DNA of 64,000 bases. It comes from JBBWZH01 sp035544115 (GTDB lineage: Bacteria; Actinomycetota; Actinomycetes; Mycobacteriales; CADCTP01). Location: assembly GCA_963714145.1 (NCBI GenBank), contig OY970235.1:2914001-2978000 (forward strand), written 5' to 3'. The notes under the pieces were generated by a model. That model did no database searches and was not told the origin of the DNA. It saw only the letters and a list, made by a program, of their open reading frames with translations. A program made the translations under genes and the position numbers. Of this stretch, positions 15,386-23,119 are shown in pieces; within the stretch, counting starts at the first letter, position 1; the number at the start of each line of letters is the position of its first letter.

Positions 15386-16069
15386 GTGACCGAGACGGTG
15401 CCGCTGTTCCCGCTCGGACACACCGTGCTGTTCCCCGGGATGCTGCTCCCGTTGCACATCTTCGAGGAGCGGTACCGGGAGCTGGTCCGCACGCTGGTGG
15501 CCCGGTCCGGCGGGGAGCGGCGCCGGTTCGGCGTGGTCGCGATCCGGCAGGGCTGGGAGGTCGGCGCCGACAGCGTCAGCGCGCTGCACCCGGTCGGCTG
15601 CGCGGCCGAACTGCGCCGGGTCTCCCGCTACCAGGACGGCCGGTTCGACATCGTCACCGAAGGCTCGGACCGGTTCCGGCTGCTGGACGTCCGCTCCGGC
15701 GACCGCCCCTACCTGGTCGGCACCGTCGAGTGGCTGCCCGCCGACCCGCCCACCGAGCCGGAGATCGACATCCTGGCCCGCGGGGTCAGCGGCCTGTTCG
15801 AGGACTACCTGGCCGACGTCGCCGCGGTCCAACGCGGTGCCGTCCAGCCGCACGACCTACCCACCGACCCGGCCAAGCTCTCCTACCAGGTCGCCGCCAG
15901 CGCCGTGCTCACCCTGGAGGACCGGCAGGCCCTGCTGGAAGCCAACAGCACCGCCGACCGCCTCCGCACCGAACTCCGCCTGCTCAAGCGGGAGAGCACC
16001 ATGCTCCGGCACCTGCACGCCCTGCCCACCTCGCTGGCCACCCTGCAGATAGCCCAGAGCCTGAGCTGA
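15386..16069 (+). CDS. LON peptidase substrate-binding domain protein
   Basis: This 227-residue protein consists of a LON N-terminal domain alone: TVPLFPLGHTVLFPGMLLPLHIFEERYRELV at the start, then FGVVAIRQGWEVG and GRFDIVTEGSDRFRLLD. It has no AAA+ or protease domain, so it is not a Lon protease; stand-alone family members are common in actinobacteria and their role is not settled. The start GTG is set by the domain and by the leaderless-type -10 upstream. It is divergent from hisD and convergent with the next gene. Confidence 0.9.
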   Translation: MTETVPLFPLGHTVLFPGMLLPLHIFEERYRELVRTLVARSGGERRRFGVVAIRQGWEVGADSVSALHPVGCAAELRRVSRYQDGRFDIVTEGSDRFRLLDVRSGDRPYLVGTVEWLPADPPTEPEIDILARGVSGLFEDYLADVAAVQRGAVQPHDLPTDPAKLSYQVAASAVLTLEDRQALLEANSTADRLRTELRLLKRESTMLRHLHALPTSLATLQIAQSLS

Positions 16070-16110
16070 CCGCCACCGGCGGCCCGTCCGGTGCGCGGCA
16101 ACCGGGCGGC

Positions 16111-17391
16111 TCAGTACGGCGGGGGTAGCGGGGGCGGCCCGTCCCCGTCCGGACGCCCGAGATCGGGCCGGGCGGAGAACGCGACCAGCAGCAGGTAGGT
16201 GCCCACCACGGCCAGCGGCTCCACCATCAGCGCGGCCGTGGCCCGCAGCCGCAGGGCCGGATACACCACTTTGCCGACGATCTGCAGTTGCGCCTCGGTC
16301 GGCGCCGGCCCGAGCAGCAACCCGCCGCGCCAGGTGATCACCGCACCGAGCAGGCTGCCGGCGGTCAGCGCGACCAGCCCGGCCGGCCCGCGCAGCGCCT
16401 TCACCCGCCAGCCCAGCACGGTCGCGAGGATGCCGACGAGCAGGGTGAGGAGCATGTACCAGCCGTCGGTGGCGAAGAACTGCTCCTGCTCGGCGGCCAC
16501 CGGCTCCGGGTTGCCGGGCGTGACCACCCGGAAGCCGAGCCGCGGCGCGACCTGCCACCAGAGCACCGCGACGCCGGCGCCGAGCACGGCCAGCAGCAGG
16601 ATCGCCAGCAGCCCGGCCCGGATCTCCGACCTGGTCGGCTGCCAGCTCGGCCGCCGCGGCGCCGGCGGCAGCGGGCGCCAACCGGCCGGCGGCAGCGGCT
16701 GCCCGGGGGCCGCCAGCGGCTCGCCACCGTACGACAACTGCCCCCACCCCGACTGCCCCGCGCCCGGCTCGCCCGGGGCTGGCCCGAAGCCCGGCTCGCC
16801 GGGGCCCCGGCCGAAGCCGGGCTCCGCGGCGCCCGGCCCGAAGCCCGGCTGCCCGGGGCCCGGCCCGGAGCCCGGCTCCCCCGCGGACGGCTCCGGCCTG
16901 GGTACCGGACGGCCCAGCCCGAACTGATCAGGCGCTGGCTGGCTCGGACCGGGCTGGCCCTGCACTGCCTGGCCATGCACTGCCTGGCCATGCACTGCCT
17001 GGCCATGCACTGCCTGGCCATGCACTGCCTGGCCCTGCACTGGCTGGCTCGGGCCCGGCTGGTCAACTCCGGCCTGGCCCAGGCTGTGTTCACCGGGCAC
17101 CGGCTGATCCGGCGAGTGGTTGTTCAGCGCGGGCTGATCCAACGGGCCGGACGGCGGTCGGCCCGACCCGGGCTGGTCCAGGCCCGCCGCCGGCCGACCG
17201 GCCGATCTGGGCTGGCCCGGACCCGCCTGCTCGGGCACCGGCGGCGCGGCCGGGGATGGCTCGGTCCCGTCCAGCGGCTCGGTCCCGTCCAGCGGGATGG
17301 GCTGCCCGGCGACAGCCGACTGGACCACGCCGGTGGACCCGGGGGTCGGCCCGACCTGCTCGGTGGGGTCGTCCCAGCCCGATTGCGGCAT
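16111..17391 (-). CDS. DUF2567-type membrane protein with repeat-rich N-terminus
   Basis: The protein has about 426 residues. The C-terminal 190 contain four hydrophobic segments (LLAILLLAVLGAGVAVLWW, MLLTLLVGILATVLGW, GLVALTAGSLLGAVITW, AVVGTYLLLVAFSA) and resemble DUF2567 of actinobacteria, of unknown function. The N-terminal half is hydrophilic Pro/Gly/Gln, including VHGQA repeated five times from exact 15-bp DNA repeats (about 16965-17040) and GEPGFGPGP-type repeats. I chose the ATG at 17391 because the codons between it and an upstream GTG at 17439 lack the usual GC-rich third position. It lies downstream of the amidohydrolase on the same strand. Confidence 0.75.
   Translation of the reverse strand: MPQSGWDDPTEQVGPTPGSTGVVQSAVAGQPIPLDGTEPLDGTEPSPAAPPVPEQAGPGQPRSAGRPAAGLDQPGSGRPPSGPLDQPALNNHSPDQPVPGEHSLGQAGVDQPGPSQPVQGQAVHGQAVHGQAVHGQAVHGQAVQGQPGPSQPAPDQFGLGRPVPRPEPSAGEPGSGPGPGQPGFGPGAAEPGFGRGPGEPGFGPAPGEPGAGQSGWGQLSYGGEPLAAPGQPLPPAGWRPLPPAPRRPSWQPTRSEIRAGLLAILLLAVLGAGVAVLWWQVAPRLGFRVVTPGNPEPVAAEQEQFFATDGWYMLLTLLVGILATVLGWRVKALRGPAGLVALTAGSLLGAVITWRGGLLLGPAPTEAQLQIVGKVVYPALRLRATAALMVEPLAVVGTYLLLVAFSARPDLGRPDGDGPPPLPPPY
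16965..17040. repeat. Tandem 15-bp minisatellite (CTGGCCATGCACTGC unit)
   Basis: Five nearly exact 15-bp units lie head to tail inside the DUF2567-type gene and encode a VHGQA pentapeptide array. The lack of silent differences between units points to a recent expansion. Confidence 0.85.
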
Positions 17392-17447
17392 GTCACCGTC
17401 CTGAGACCTGATGTGTCGGTACCGATCGGCACCCGTCACTCAGTGTC

Positions 17448-18770
17448 TCAGGCCGGCCCGTCGGCGGTGCGCGGGCGGTCCGCCGGACGCCCGGCCGGGT
17501 GATCATCGGGGTGCCCGGGGAGGCGGCCGTCGAGCCGGCCGTCGATACCGGCGGCGAGCAGCCGGCCGTCGCAGAGCACCGCCCGGGGCGCCCGCCAGAC
17601 CCCCGGCTCGATCAGCGGGTCACCGCTGAGCAGCACCAGCGCGGCGGCCTGGCCGCGGATCAGCGTGCCGGTCCGGCCGCGGACGCCGACCGCCCGGGCG
17701 GACCGCTCGGTGGCCGCCCGCAGCGCGCCGAGCCGGCCCAGCCCGGCGTCGGCCAGCCGGTCCAGCTCGCGCGGATCGACGCCGGGACGGGTGCCGGCGT
17801 TGCCCAGGTCGGTGCCGTAGACCAGGGGCACCCCGGCCCGGTGCAGGGCGGCCGCATTGGCCGCCGCGACCCGGCCCTCGCCGCCGGTGAAGAACGTCTG
17901 CAGGGTCGAGACCACCCAGATGCCGGCCGCGGCGACCCGGTCCACCAGCGCCTCGGGCAGCCGCTGTACCGGGGTGTGGGCCAGTTCGTCCACCCCGGCG
18001 TCGACCGCCCGGCTGACCATCTCGGCGGTCAGCGCGTGCGCGGTGACCCGCAGCCCGGCGTCGTGCGCGGTGTCCACCACGGCCCGGACCACCGCCGGCG
18101 GCGGCACCGGCCAGCGCTGCTCGGCGCCCGGCTCGAGCGCGATCTTGACCAGGTCCACCCCGTCGCCGGCCAGTTGCCGGACCGCCTGCCGGGCGCCGGC
18201 CGGGTTGGCCACGAACGCCGCGAACCCGTCCGCGCCCCAGGACCGGGACGGGTAGCCGCCGGGCGCGGTCAGGATCGGGCCGGCCGCGCCGACGAACGGC
18301 TGGCCGGGCGGCGGCCGGCGGTAGCCGGTGCGCCAACGCAGCGCGTCCCGGCGCGGCGCGCCGAGGTCGCGCAGCCCGACCACGCCACCGCGCAGCGCCT
18401 CGGCGGCGGTGCCGAAGGACAGGTGCACATGCGCGTCGATGACCCCGGGGCCGACCCAGCAGTCCGGGCCGCCGAGCACCCGCACCCCGGCCGGCACCCC
18501 GATCGCCCCGACCGGACCGAGCGCGGCGATCCGCCCGTCCGGGTCGACCAGCACCACCCCGTCGTACGCGGCCGCGGCGCCGCCGACCCAGACCAGCCCG
18601 CGCAGTGCCACCCCGCGGCCCAGCTCGGCCGATTCCGGCGGCCGCACCGACCGGGACGGCCGGGCCAACCGGACGCCGGAGACCAGCAATCCGCCGACCG
18701 CCATGCCCATCGACCGGGCCATCGCCCGGCCCCGGGCGGCAAGGTCGGTGAGCTCGGGCACGGGCTCCAT
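17448..18770 (-). CDS. Metal-dependent amidohydrolase (imidazolonepropionase-like)
   Basis: The protein has about 440 residues and follows the amidohydrolase superfamily order: small N-terminal beta domain, VGPGVIDAHVHLSFG (HxH metal site), VDLVKIALEPG (lysine region), VTAHALTAEMV and DELAHTPVQ (two more metal histidines), and YGTDLGNAGTRPG with the final metal Asp. It should hydrolyse an amide or cyclic C-N bond. The class is similar to imidazolonepropionase or prolidase-type enzymes; the substrate is unknown and the distant his operon is not evidence for histidine degradation. The ATG at 18770 begins MEPVPELTDLAARG. It is divergent from the gene at 18869. Confidence 0.88.
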   Translation of the reverse strand: MEPVPELTDLAARGRAMARSMGMAVGGLLVSGVRLARPSRSVRPPESAELGRGVALRGLVWVGGAAAAYDGVVLVDPDGRIAALGPVGAIGVPAGVRVLGGPDCWVGPGVIDAHVHLSFGTAAEALRGGVVGLRDLGAPRRDALRWRTGYRRPPPGQPFVGAAGPILTAPGGYPSRSWGADGFAAFVANPAGARQAVRQLAGDGVDLVKIALEPGAEQRWPVPPPAVVRAVVDTAHDAGLRVTAHALTAEMVSRAVDAGVDELAHTPVQRLPEALVDRVAAAGIWVVSTLQTFFTGGEGRVAAANAAALHRAGVPLVYGTDLGNAGTRPGVDPRELDRLADAGLGRLGALRAATERSARAVGVRGRTGTLIRGQAAALVLLSGDPLIEPGVWRAPRAVLCDGRLLAAGIDGRLDGRLPGHPDDHPAGRPADRPRTADGPA

Positions 18771-18813
18771 CCTGCCTGTTCGGGCAACCGCGGGGCAGTC
18801 CCCGCCCGGCTTC

Positions 18814-18842
18814 TTGCCATCCGACTTTTGTAGCAATACGTT
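18814..18842 (+). promoter_or_regulatory. Putative promoter of the membrane protein/GntR operon
   Basis: TTGCCA (18814-18819) and TACGTT (18837-18842, a TAnnnT -10) are spaced by 17 bp in an AT-richer stretch. Transcription would begin about 20 nt before the ATG at 18869, which has AGAGGGG as its ribosome binding site. YtrA-type regulators normally bind such a promoter, so the GntR protein of this operon may act here. Confidence 0.5.
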
Positions 18843-18868
18843 GGTACGAAGCTTGGTGCAAAGAGGGG

Positions 18869-19879
18869 ATGCCGATCATGTTGGCGTTGTTCATGCTCGT
18901 GCCCGCGTTGATCATCGCGCTGGGCGCCCGGCTGACCACCATCAACCCGCGCCGCCGGCCGGCCGCGGCGCGGCGGCTGGCCGCCCGGGCAGGCGTCGAG
19001 CTGACCCCGGAGCTGGCCGTGGACGTGACCCGGCGGCTGGTCCGGCGGGACCGGTTCGACCTGGCCGGCCGGATCGTCGGGGTGCTGGCGATCGTGCTGT
19101 CCGGTGGCACCGGGCCGATCGGCATCCTGTTCGGCCTGTTCGTCTGGTTGGGCGGCGGCCGCGCGCTGGCGCACCTGACCGAGGCGCGCGCGGTGGCCCG
19201 GGACCGCACCCGGGTGACCCACCTGGTCCGCCCGCGGCTGACCGACTACGTGCGGCCGCTGGCGCTGGCCTGCGCCCGGGCCGCCGCGCTGGTAACGATC
19301 GGGCTCGCCGCCCTCTGGACGCTGCCGCTGGGCCGCCACCCGGTCCCGGCAGGCTTCCCGCCCTGGTGGTGGCAACTGCGCAACCGGCAGGTGGTCATCA
19401 CCGCGACGGTGGTGCTGGTCGCCTGGCTGCTCGCCGAGATCATCGCCCGGCTGGTGCTGCGGCAGCGCCGGGTCGCCGGCAGCCCGGCCGAGCTCGCCCT
19501 GGACGACGCCTTCCGGTCCAGCGCCCTGCACGACCTCGCGGTGCTGCCGATGGGCCTCGGCGTCTACGGTTCCCTGATCGTGGGCACCGAACTGGAACAC
19601 GTACTGCCGCCCAGCTGGCCTGACTGGCTCGGCGGGCCGGAGCCGACCTGGCTGGCGATCGGGCTGGTCCTGGCGGCGATCGTGATCGAGGCGGTCCGGG
19701 CGCCGGCCTGGCGGCGCCGGCTGCACCCGGAGCTGGTGCCGGTGGGCGGCCGCGGCGCGACCGGCTCCAGCCCGGGCGGCACCGGCACGACCGGCACCGG
19801 CGCGGGCGGTACCGACGCGGACGACCGGGCCGGGTCGGGCGGCGGCGGTGCGGCGACCGGCCCGGAACCGGCACCGTGA
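18869..19879 (+). CDS. Integral membrane protein of a YtrA-type operon
   Basis: The protein has 336 residues and I do not recognise the family. It begins with a membrane segment (MLALFMLVPALIIALGARL), followed by a basic stretch, a hairpin of two helices (IVGVLAIVLSGG and IGILFGLFVWLGG), and four more helices through the middle and C-terminal half. The final 50 residues are Gly/Thr/Ala-rich. The stop overlaps the start of a small GntR regulator in GTGA. That regulator type usually sits with ABC or membrane proteins responding to cell-wall antibiotics, so a role in envelope stress is a guess. Confidence 0.75.
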   Translation: MPIMLALFMLVPALIIALGARLTTINPRRRPAAARRLAARAGVELTPELAVDVTRRLVRRDRFDLAGRIVGVLAIVLSGGTGPIGILFGLFVWLGGGRALAHLTEARAVARDRTRVTHLVRPRLTDYVRPLALACARAAALVTIGLAALWTLPLGRHPVPAGFPPWWWQLRNRQVVITATVVLVAWLLAEIIARLVLRQRRVAGSPAELALDDAFRSSALHDLAVLPMGLGVYGSLIVGTELEHVLPPSWPDWLGGPEPTWLAIGLVLAAIVIEAVRAPAWRRRLHPELVPVGGRGATGSSPGGTGTTGTGAGGTDADDRAGSGGGGAATGPEPAP

Positions 19880-20250
19880 TCAGCGTCGACCCGGCCTCGC
19901 CGGTCCCGCCGTACGAGCAGATCCGGGCCCAGGTCGCCGCGCAGGCCCGGGACGGCCGGCTGCCGCCGGGCACCCGGCTGCCGACGGTGCGCCGGCTGGC
20001 CACCGACCTCGGGCTGGCGGTGAATACGGTCGCCCGCGCCTACCGCGAGCTGGAGCGGGACGGCGTGGTGCTCACCCGGGGCCGCAACGGCACCTTCGTG
20101 AGCACCGCGACCGATCCGACCACCCGGGCCGCCGAGGAGGCCGCGGTCGCCTACGTCCGCCGTGTCCGCCGCCTGGGCATCGCCCCCGAGCTGGCCGTCC
20201 GGCTGATCCGGGACGCCCTCGGCAGCCCCGGAACCCCCGGCCCGACCTAG
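19876..20250 (+). CDS. GntR family regulator, YtrA subfamily
   Basis: At 124 residues it is typical of YtrA-type regulators: a winged-helix domain PPYEQIRAQVAAQARDGRL, then LPTVRRLATDLGLAVNTVAR and YRELERDGVVLTRGRNGTFV, with only a short dimerisation helix (about 85-115) and no large ligand domain. It probably represses the operon it ends. The GTG start overlaps the stop of the membrane protein gene (GTGA). A palindromic terminator follows. Confidence 0.92.
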   Translation: MISVDPASPVPPYEQIRAQVAAQARDGRLPPGTRLPTVRRLATDLGLAVNTVARAYRELERDGVVLTRGRNGTFVSTATDPTTRAAEEAAVAYVRRVRRLGIAPELAVRLIRDALGSPGTPGPT

Positions 20251-20275
20251 ACACCGGCCCACCTGACGGCCAGCC

Positions 20276-20320
20276 GACCCGCCGGCCGGCGGGTCCTGGG
20301 CCCCGCAGGTCCGGGGCCAG
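20276..20320. terminator. Bidirectional terminator-like hairpins
   Basis: A perfect 20-bp palindrome, GACCCGCCGG followed by its complement (20276-20295), is followed by a second stem, CTGGGCCCCG with CGGGGCCAG (20296-20320). They lie between the convergent GntR gene and response regulator gene. No T-run is present, as is common for high-GC terminators. Confidence 0.6.
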
Positions 20321-20338
20321 CGGGTCCGGGCCGGTTGT

Positions 20339-20998
20339 CTAGGGATCGGTGTCGAGGCCGCGTTCGATGGCGTACCGGGTCAGCTCGACCCGGTTGTGCA
20401 GTTGCAGCTTGCTCAGCGTGTTCTGGACGTGGTTCTGCACGGTGCGGTGGGAGAGCACCAGCCGGTCGGCGATCTGCCGGGCGGACAGGCCCTTCGCGAC
20501 CAGCCGCAGCACGTCCACCTCGCGCTCGGTCAGCCGCGGGCCGGTGTCGTCCGGGCCGGCGGCGATCCGCCGGAACTCGCCGAGCACCAGGCCGGCCAGG
20601 CCAGGTGAGAACACCGCGTCGCCGCGGGCGACCCGGCCGACGGCGGCGACCAGCTCGTCCCGGCTGGCCGACTTGACCAGGTAGCCGGTGGCGCCGGCCT
20701 TCACCGCCTGCAGCACGTCGGCGTCCTCGCCGCTCGCGGAGAGGACCAGCACCCGGGCGGTCGGGTCCGCGGCGATGATCGCCCGGGTCGCGTCCACCCC
20801 GGAGCTGACCGGAAGCTGCAGGTCCATCAGCACCACCTCGGGCCGGGCCGCGGCGGCGATCCGGACCGCCGCCGCGCCGTCCCCGGCGGTGGCCACCACG
20901 GTGAACCCGGCCTCGGCCAGGTCCCGGGCCACCCCCTCGCGCCAGATCGGGTGATCGTCGACCACCATCACCCGCACCGGCGCCGCCGCGCCGGTCAC
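20339..20998 (-). CDS. NarL/LuxR-type response regulator
   Basis: The protein has 219 residues. The receiver domain shows VRVMVVDDHPIWREGVARDL, the phosphorylated Asp in EVVLMDLQLP and the conserved Lys in GYLVKSASRDEL. A LuxR-type helix-turn-helix follows (LTEREVDVLRLVAKGLSARQ, then IADRLVLSHRTVQNHVQNTL). It is the partner of the kinase encoded upstream. The GTG at 20998 is the family start and overlaps, in GTGA, the stop of a 43-codon frame produced by duplication of the kinase/regulator junction. Target genes are unknown. Confidence 0.93.
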   Translation of the reverse strand: MTGAAAPVRVMVVDDHPIWREGVARDLAEAGFTVVATAGDGAAAVRIAAAARPEVVLMDLQLPVSSGVDATRAIIAADPTARVLVLSASGEDADVLQAVKAGATGYLVKSASRDELVAAVGRVARGDAVFSPGLAGLVLGEFRRIAAGPDDTGPRLTEREVDVLRLVAKGLSARQIADRLVLSHRTVQNHVQNTLSKLQLHNRVELTRYAIERGLDTDP

Positions 20999-21126
20999 CG
21001 GACGGCACCCTGCGGGCCGCGCGAGACGCGCAGCACAGCGAACCCGGCCTCGGCCAGATCCGGGGCGACCGCCTCGGGCCAGCTCGCGCGGTCGTCCAGC
21101 AGCCGCACCGGCGCCGCGCCCGTCAC
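20995..21126 (-). CDS. 43-codon chimeric mini-ORF from a tandem duplication of the kinase/regulator junction
   Basis: A degenerate 128-bp tandem duplication spans the junction. The frame starts at the GTG overlapping the kinase stop (21126) and first resembles the regulator N-terminus (VTGAAPVRLLDDRASWPEAV, then APDLAEAGFAVL). It then switches to the kinase C-terminus (SRGPQGAVR) and ends in a TGA that overlaps the true regulator GTG at 20998. Both ends are GTGA. It is probably not a functional protein, but it keeps the two-component genes coupled. Confidence 0.5.
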   Translation of the reverse strand: MTGAAPVRLLDDRASWPEAVAPDLAEAGFAVLRVSRGPQGAVR

Positions 21127-22298
21127 CGGACGGCACCCTGCGGGCCGCGCGGGACGCGCAGTTCCACTTCGGTGCCCTCGCCCGGGGTCGAGTGCAGGCT
21201 GACCGTGCCGCCCAGCTCGCGGACCCGGCCGCGCATCGACAGCGCCACGCCCAGCCGGCCCTCGGCGGCGGCCCGGTCCAGCCGGCCGGGCGGGATGCCG
21301 GGGCCGTCGTCCCGCACGCTGACCACCACCTCGTCGCCGAGATCCTCGACCAGCACCCAGGCGCGGGCGCTGGCGCCGGCGTGCCGCACGACGTTGTCCA
21401 GCGCGGCCCGGACCGCGGCGGCCAACTCGCGGGCGGTGTGCGGGGTCAGTGGCACCGGGCCCGCCGGTGTGGACAGCGTGACATGGGACGACCGCTCCGC
21501 GGCCAGCAACCCGCACAGGTCCACCGGCGCGCCGCCCGGCTCGGCGCCGGGCGCGGCCGCGGGCGCCGCGACCAGGCCGCGCAACGCCACCTCCTGCTCG
21601 CCGGCCAGCCGGGCCAGCTCGGCCGCCTCACCGCCCAGCTCGCCGCCGCGCCGCTGCACCAGGGTGAGCACCTGCAGCACGCCGTCGTGGATGCCGCGGG
21701 CCAGCCGCTCCCGCTCCCGGGTCGCCGCCTCCAGCCGGGCCGCCGCGGCCAGCTGCCGCTCCGCCCGTACCACCAGCCGCACCACGTAACCGCTGACCGC
21801 ACCGGCCAGGAACAGCAGCACCACGCTGCCCGCGGTGCTGGGCGTGATGGCCTGCCGGGTCGCGATCGTGCCGGTGCCGAGCACCGCCGCGGCCCCCGCC
21901 CCGGCCCACGGGCCACCGCGTACAGCCGCGCCGAGCACCGGCGCGGCCGCCCAGGTGGTGGTGAGGGTGACCGACCCGCCGTGCGACTGCGGGTACGTCT
22001 GCACCCAGAGCGTGGACAGCGTCAGCGCCACCGTGACGGCCAGGTCGGCAGCGAGCACCGGCCAGCCGCGGCCCCAGCTGAGCCGGCTGGCCAGCGTCAT
22101 CAGCCCGGTCCAGCCGGTCATCACGGCCAGCACCAGCACCCCGCCGGCGGGGTGCTGGTAGCTGCGGTAGCTCCCCAGGATCAGCACGCCCACGTACACC
22201 AGCGCGGCCAGCCGGAACACCACCACTGCCCGCCACAGCGGCGTGTCGCCCTGCTCCCGGTGCCGGCCGCCCCACCGCCGGACCGCCGCCAGCCTCAC
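21123..22298 (-). CDS. NarL-type sensor histidine kinase
   Basis: The protein has 391 residues. The N-terminal half has five to six membrane segments, starting with VVVFRLAALVYVGVLILGSY and including a MacS-like sensor region. The dimerisation/phosphoacceptor motif is RERERLARGIHDGVLQVLTL, with the phosphorylated His near 210. The ATPase domain shows LDNVVRHAGAS, VSVRDDGPGIPPGR and LGVALSMRGRV. It would phosphorylate the response regulator downstream. The C-terminal codons (PRGPQGAVR) are duplicated in the junction ORF. The signal is unknown. Confidence 0.92.
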   Translation of the reverse strand: MRLAAVRRWGGRHREQGDTPLWRAVVVFRLAALVYVGVLILGSYRSYQHPAGGVLVLAVMTGWTGLMTLASRLSWGRGWPVLAADLAVTVALTLSTLWVQTYPQSHGGSVTLTTTWAAAPVLGAAVRGGPWAGAGAAAVLGTGTIATRQAITPSTAGSVVLLFLAGAVSGYVVRLVVRAERQLAAAARLEAATRERERLARGIHDGVLQVLTLVQRRGGELGGEAAELARLAGEQEVALRGLVAAPAAAPGAEPGGAPVDLCGLLAAERSSHVTLSTPAGPVPLTPHTARELAAAVRAALDNVVRHAGASARAWVLVEDLGDEVVVSVRDDGPGIPPGRLDRAAAEGRLGVALSMRGRVRELGGTVSLHSTPGEGTEVELRVPRGPQGAVR

Positions 22299-22373
22299 GG
22301 CCCGGCCGCCCGACAGCTCACCGCCGCCGCCGGACGCCGCGCGGGCGCGGTGGTGGGTGCGCCGGTGGCCGGG

Positions 22374-23057
22374 CTAGTGGTCGGTGGACTTGTTCAGCAG
22401 CCGCAGCGCACGTTCCATCTGGACCCGGGGCAGCACCCGGTCGATGTCCACCTGGCGGAGCCGGGAACGCAGGTCGTCGCGGCCGGAGCCGCGGGCCAGC
22501 CGGGTCGCGAACAGCGCCAGCCGCCAGGAACGGTTGGGCAGCCCGGCCGAGCGCAGCTCTACCCGGAGGTTGGCCTTGCCGGCCTCCACCGCCGAGCACA
22601 GCTCCTCCTCCACCGGACGGAACCGCCGGGCCAGCGAGACCCGCCGTACCACCGCAACCATCACCGCCCGGGTCGCGATCAACAACAGGCCGAGCACAAT
22701 CACAGCCAAGCCGATCCAGCGGGGCCGGAGCAGCAGCAGCCCGGCGCCGAGCACCGGCACCAACCACACCCAGCGGGTGACCCGCTGGAGGTGGTCGACC
22801 GCAAGCCGGCCGAGCAGGTATCGCAACACGACCGTGGTCCGGCGGCCGGCACCGACCTGGACCGTGTCCGGGTCGGCGGCCGCCTGAGCGGTCAGGGTGT
22901 GCACGCTGGTGAGCGTCTGGTCGGGCGCGGCGGCGGCCCAGTCGGCGTGCCGGGGCACTCCGTTGAGGGTCGTCGCCAGGCCTGCATCGGGGGTCAGGTG
23001 ACCGTCTGTCGTCACGGCACCATTCTTGCCCGAAAACTCGACTACTGACCGTAACAT
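22374..23057 (-). CDS. Small membrane protein of unknown function
   Basis: The protein has about 227 residues. The first 95 are hydrophilic, a hydrophobic hairpin follows (WVWLVPVLGAGLLLL and WIGLAVIVLGLLLIATRAVM), and a basic C-terminal half ends in LPRVQMERALRLLNKSTDH. I do not recognise the family. I chose the ATG at 23057 because AGGAG lies 9 nt upstream; a GTG at 23015 is an alternative and would drop 14 residues. It lies between dnaE and the sensor kinase on the same strand but has its own gaps on both sides. Confidence 0.65.
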   Translation of the reverse strand: MLRSVVEFSGKNGAVTTDGHLTPDAGLATTLNGVPRHADWAAAAPDQTLTSVHTLTAQAAADPDTVQVGAGRRTTVVLRYLLGRLAVDHLQRVTRWVWLVPVLGAGLLLLRPRWIGLAVIVLGLLLIATRAVMVAVVRRVSLARRFRPVEEELCSAVEAGKANLRVELRSAGLPNRSWRLALFATRLARGSGRDDLRSRLRQVDIDRVLPRVQMERALRLLNKSTDH

Positions 23058-23119
23058 TTCGAGCCGCTCCTGTGCTTGCCCAGATGCATGGTCCGCATTG
23101 ACCGCACCGCTCATCCAGC

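Noticed and set aside
17392..17439. N-terminal extension of the DUF2567-type protein to a GTG at 17439
   Set aside because: The 16 extra codons lack the GC-rich third positions of real genes here and look like an untranslated leader.
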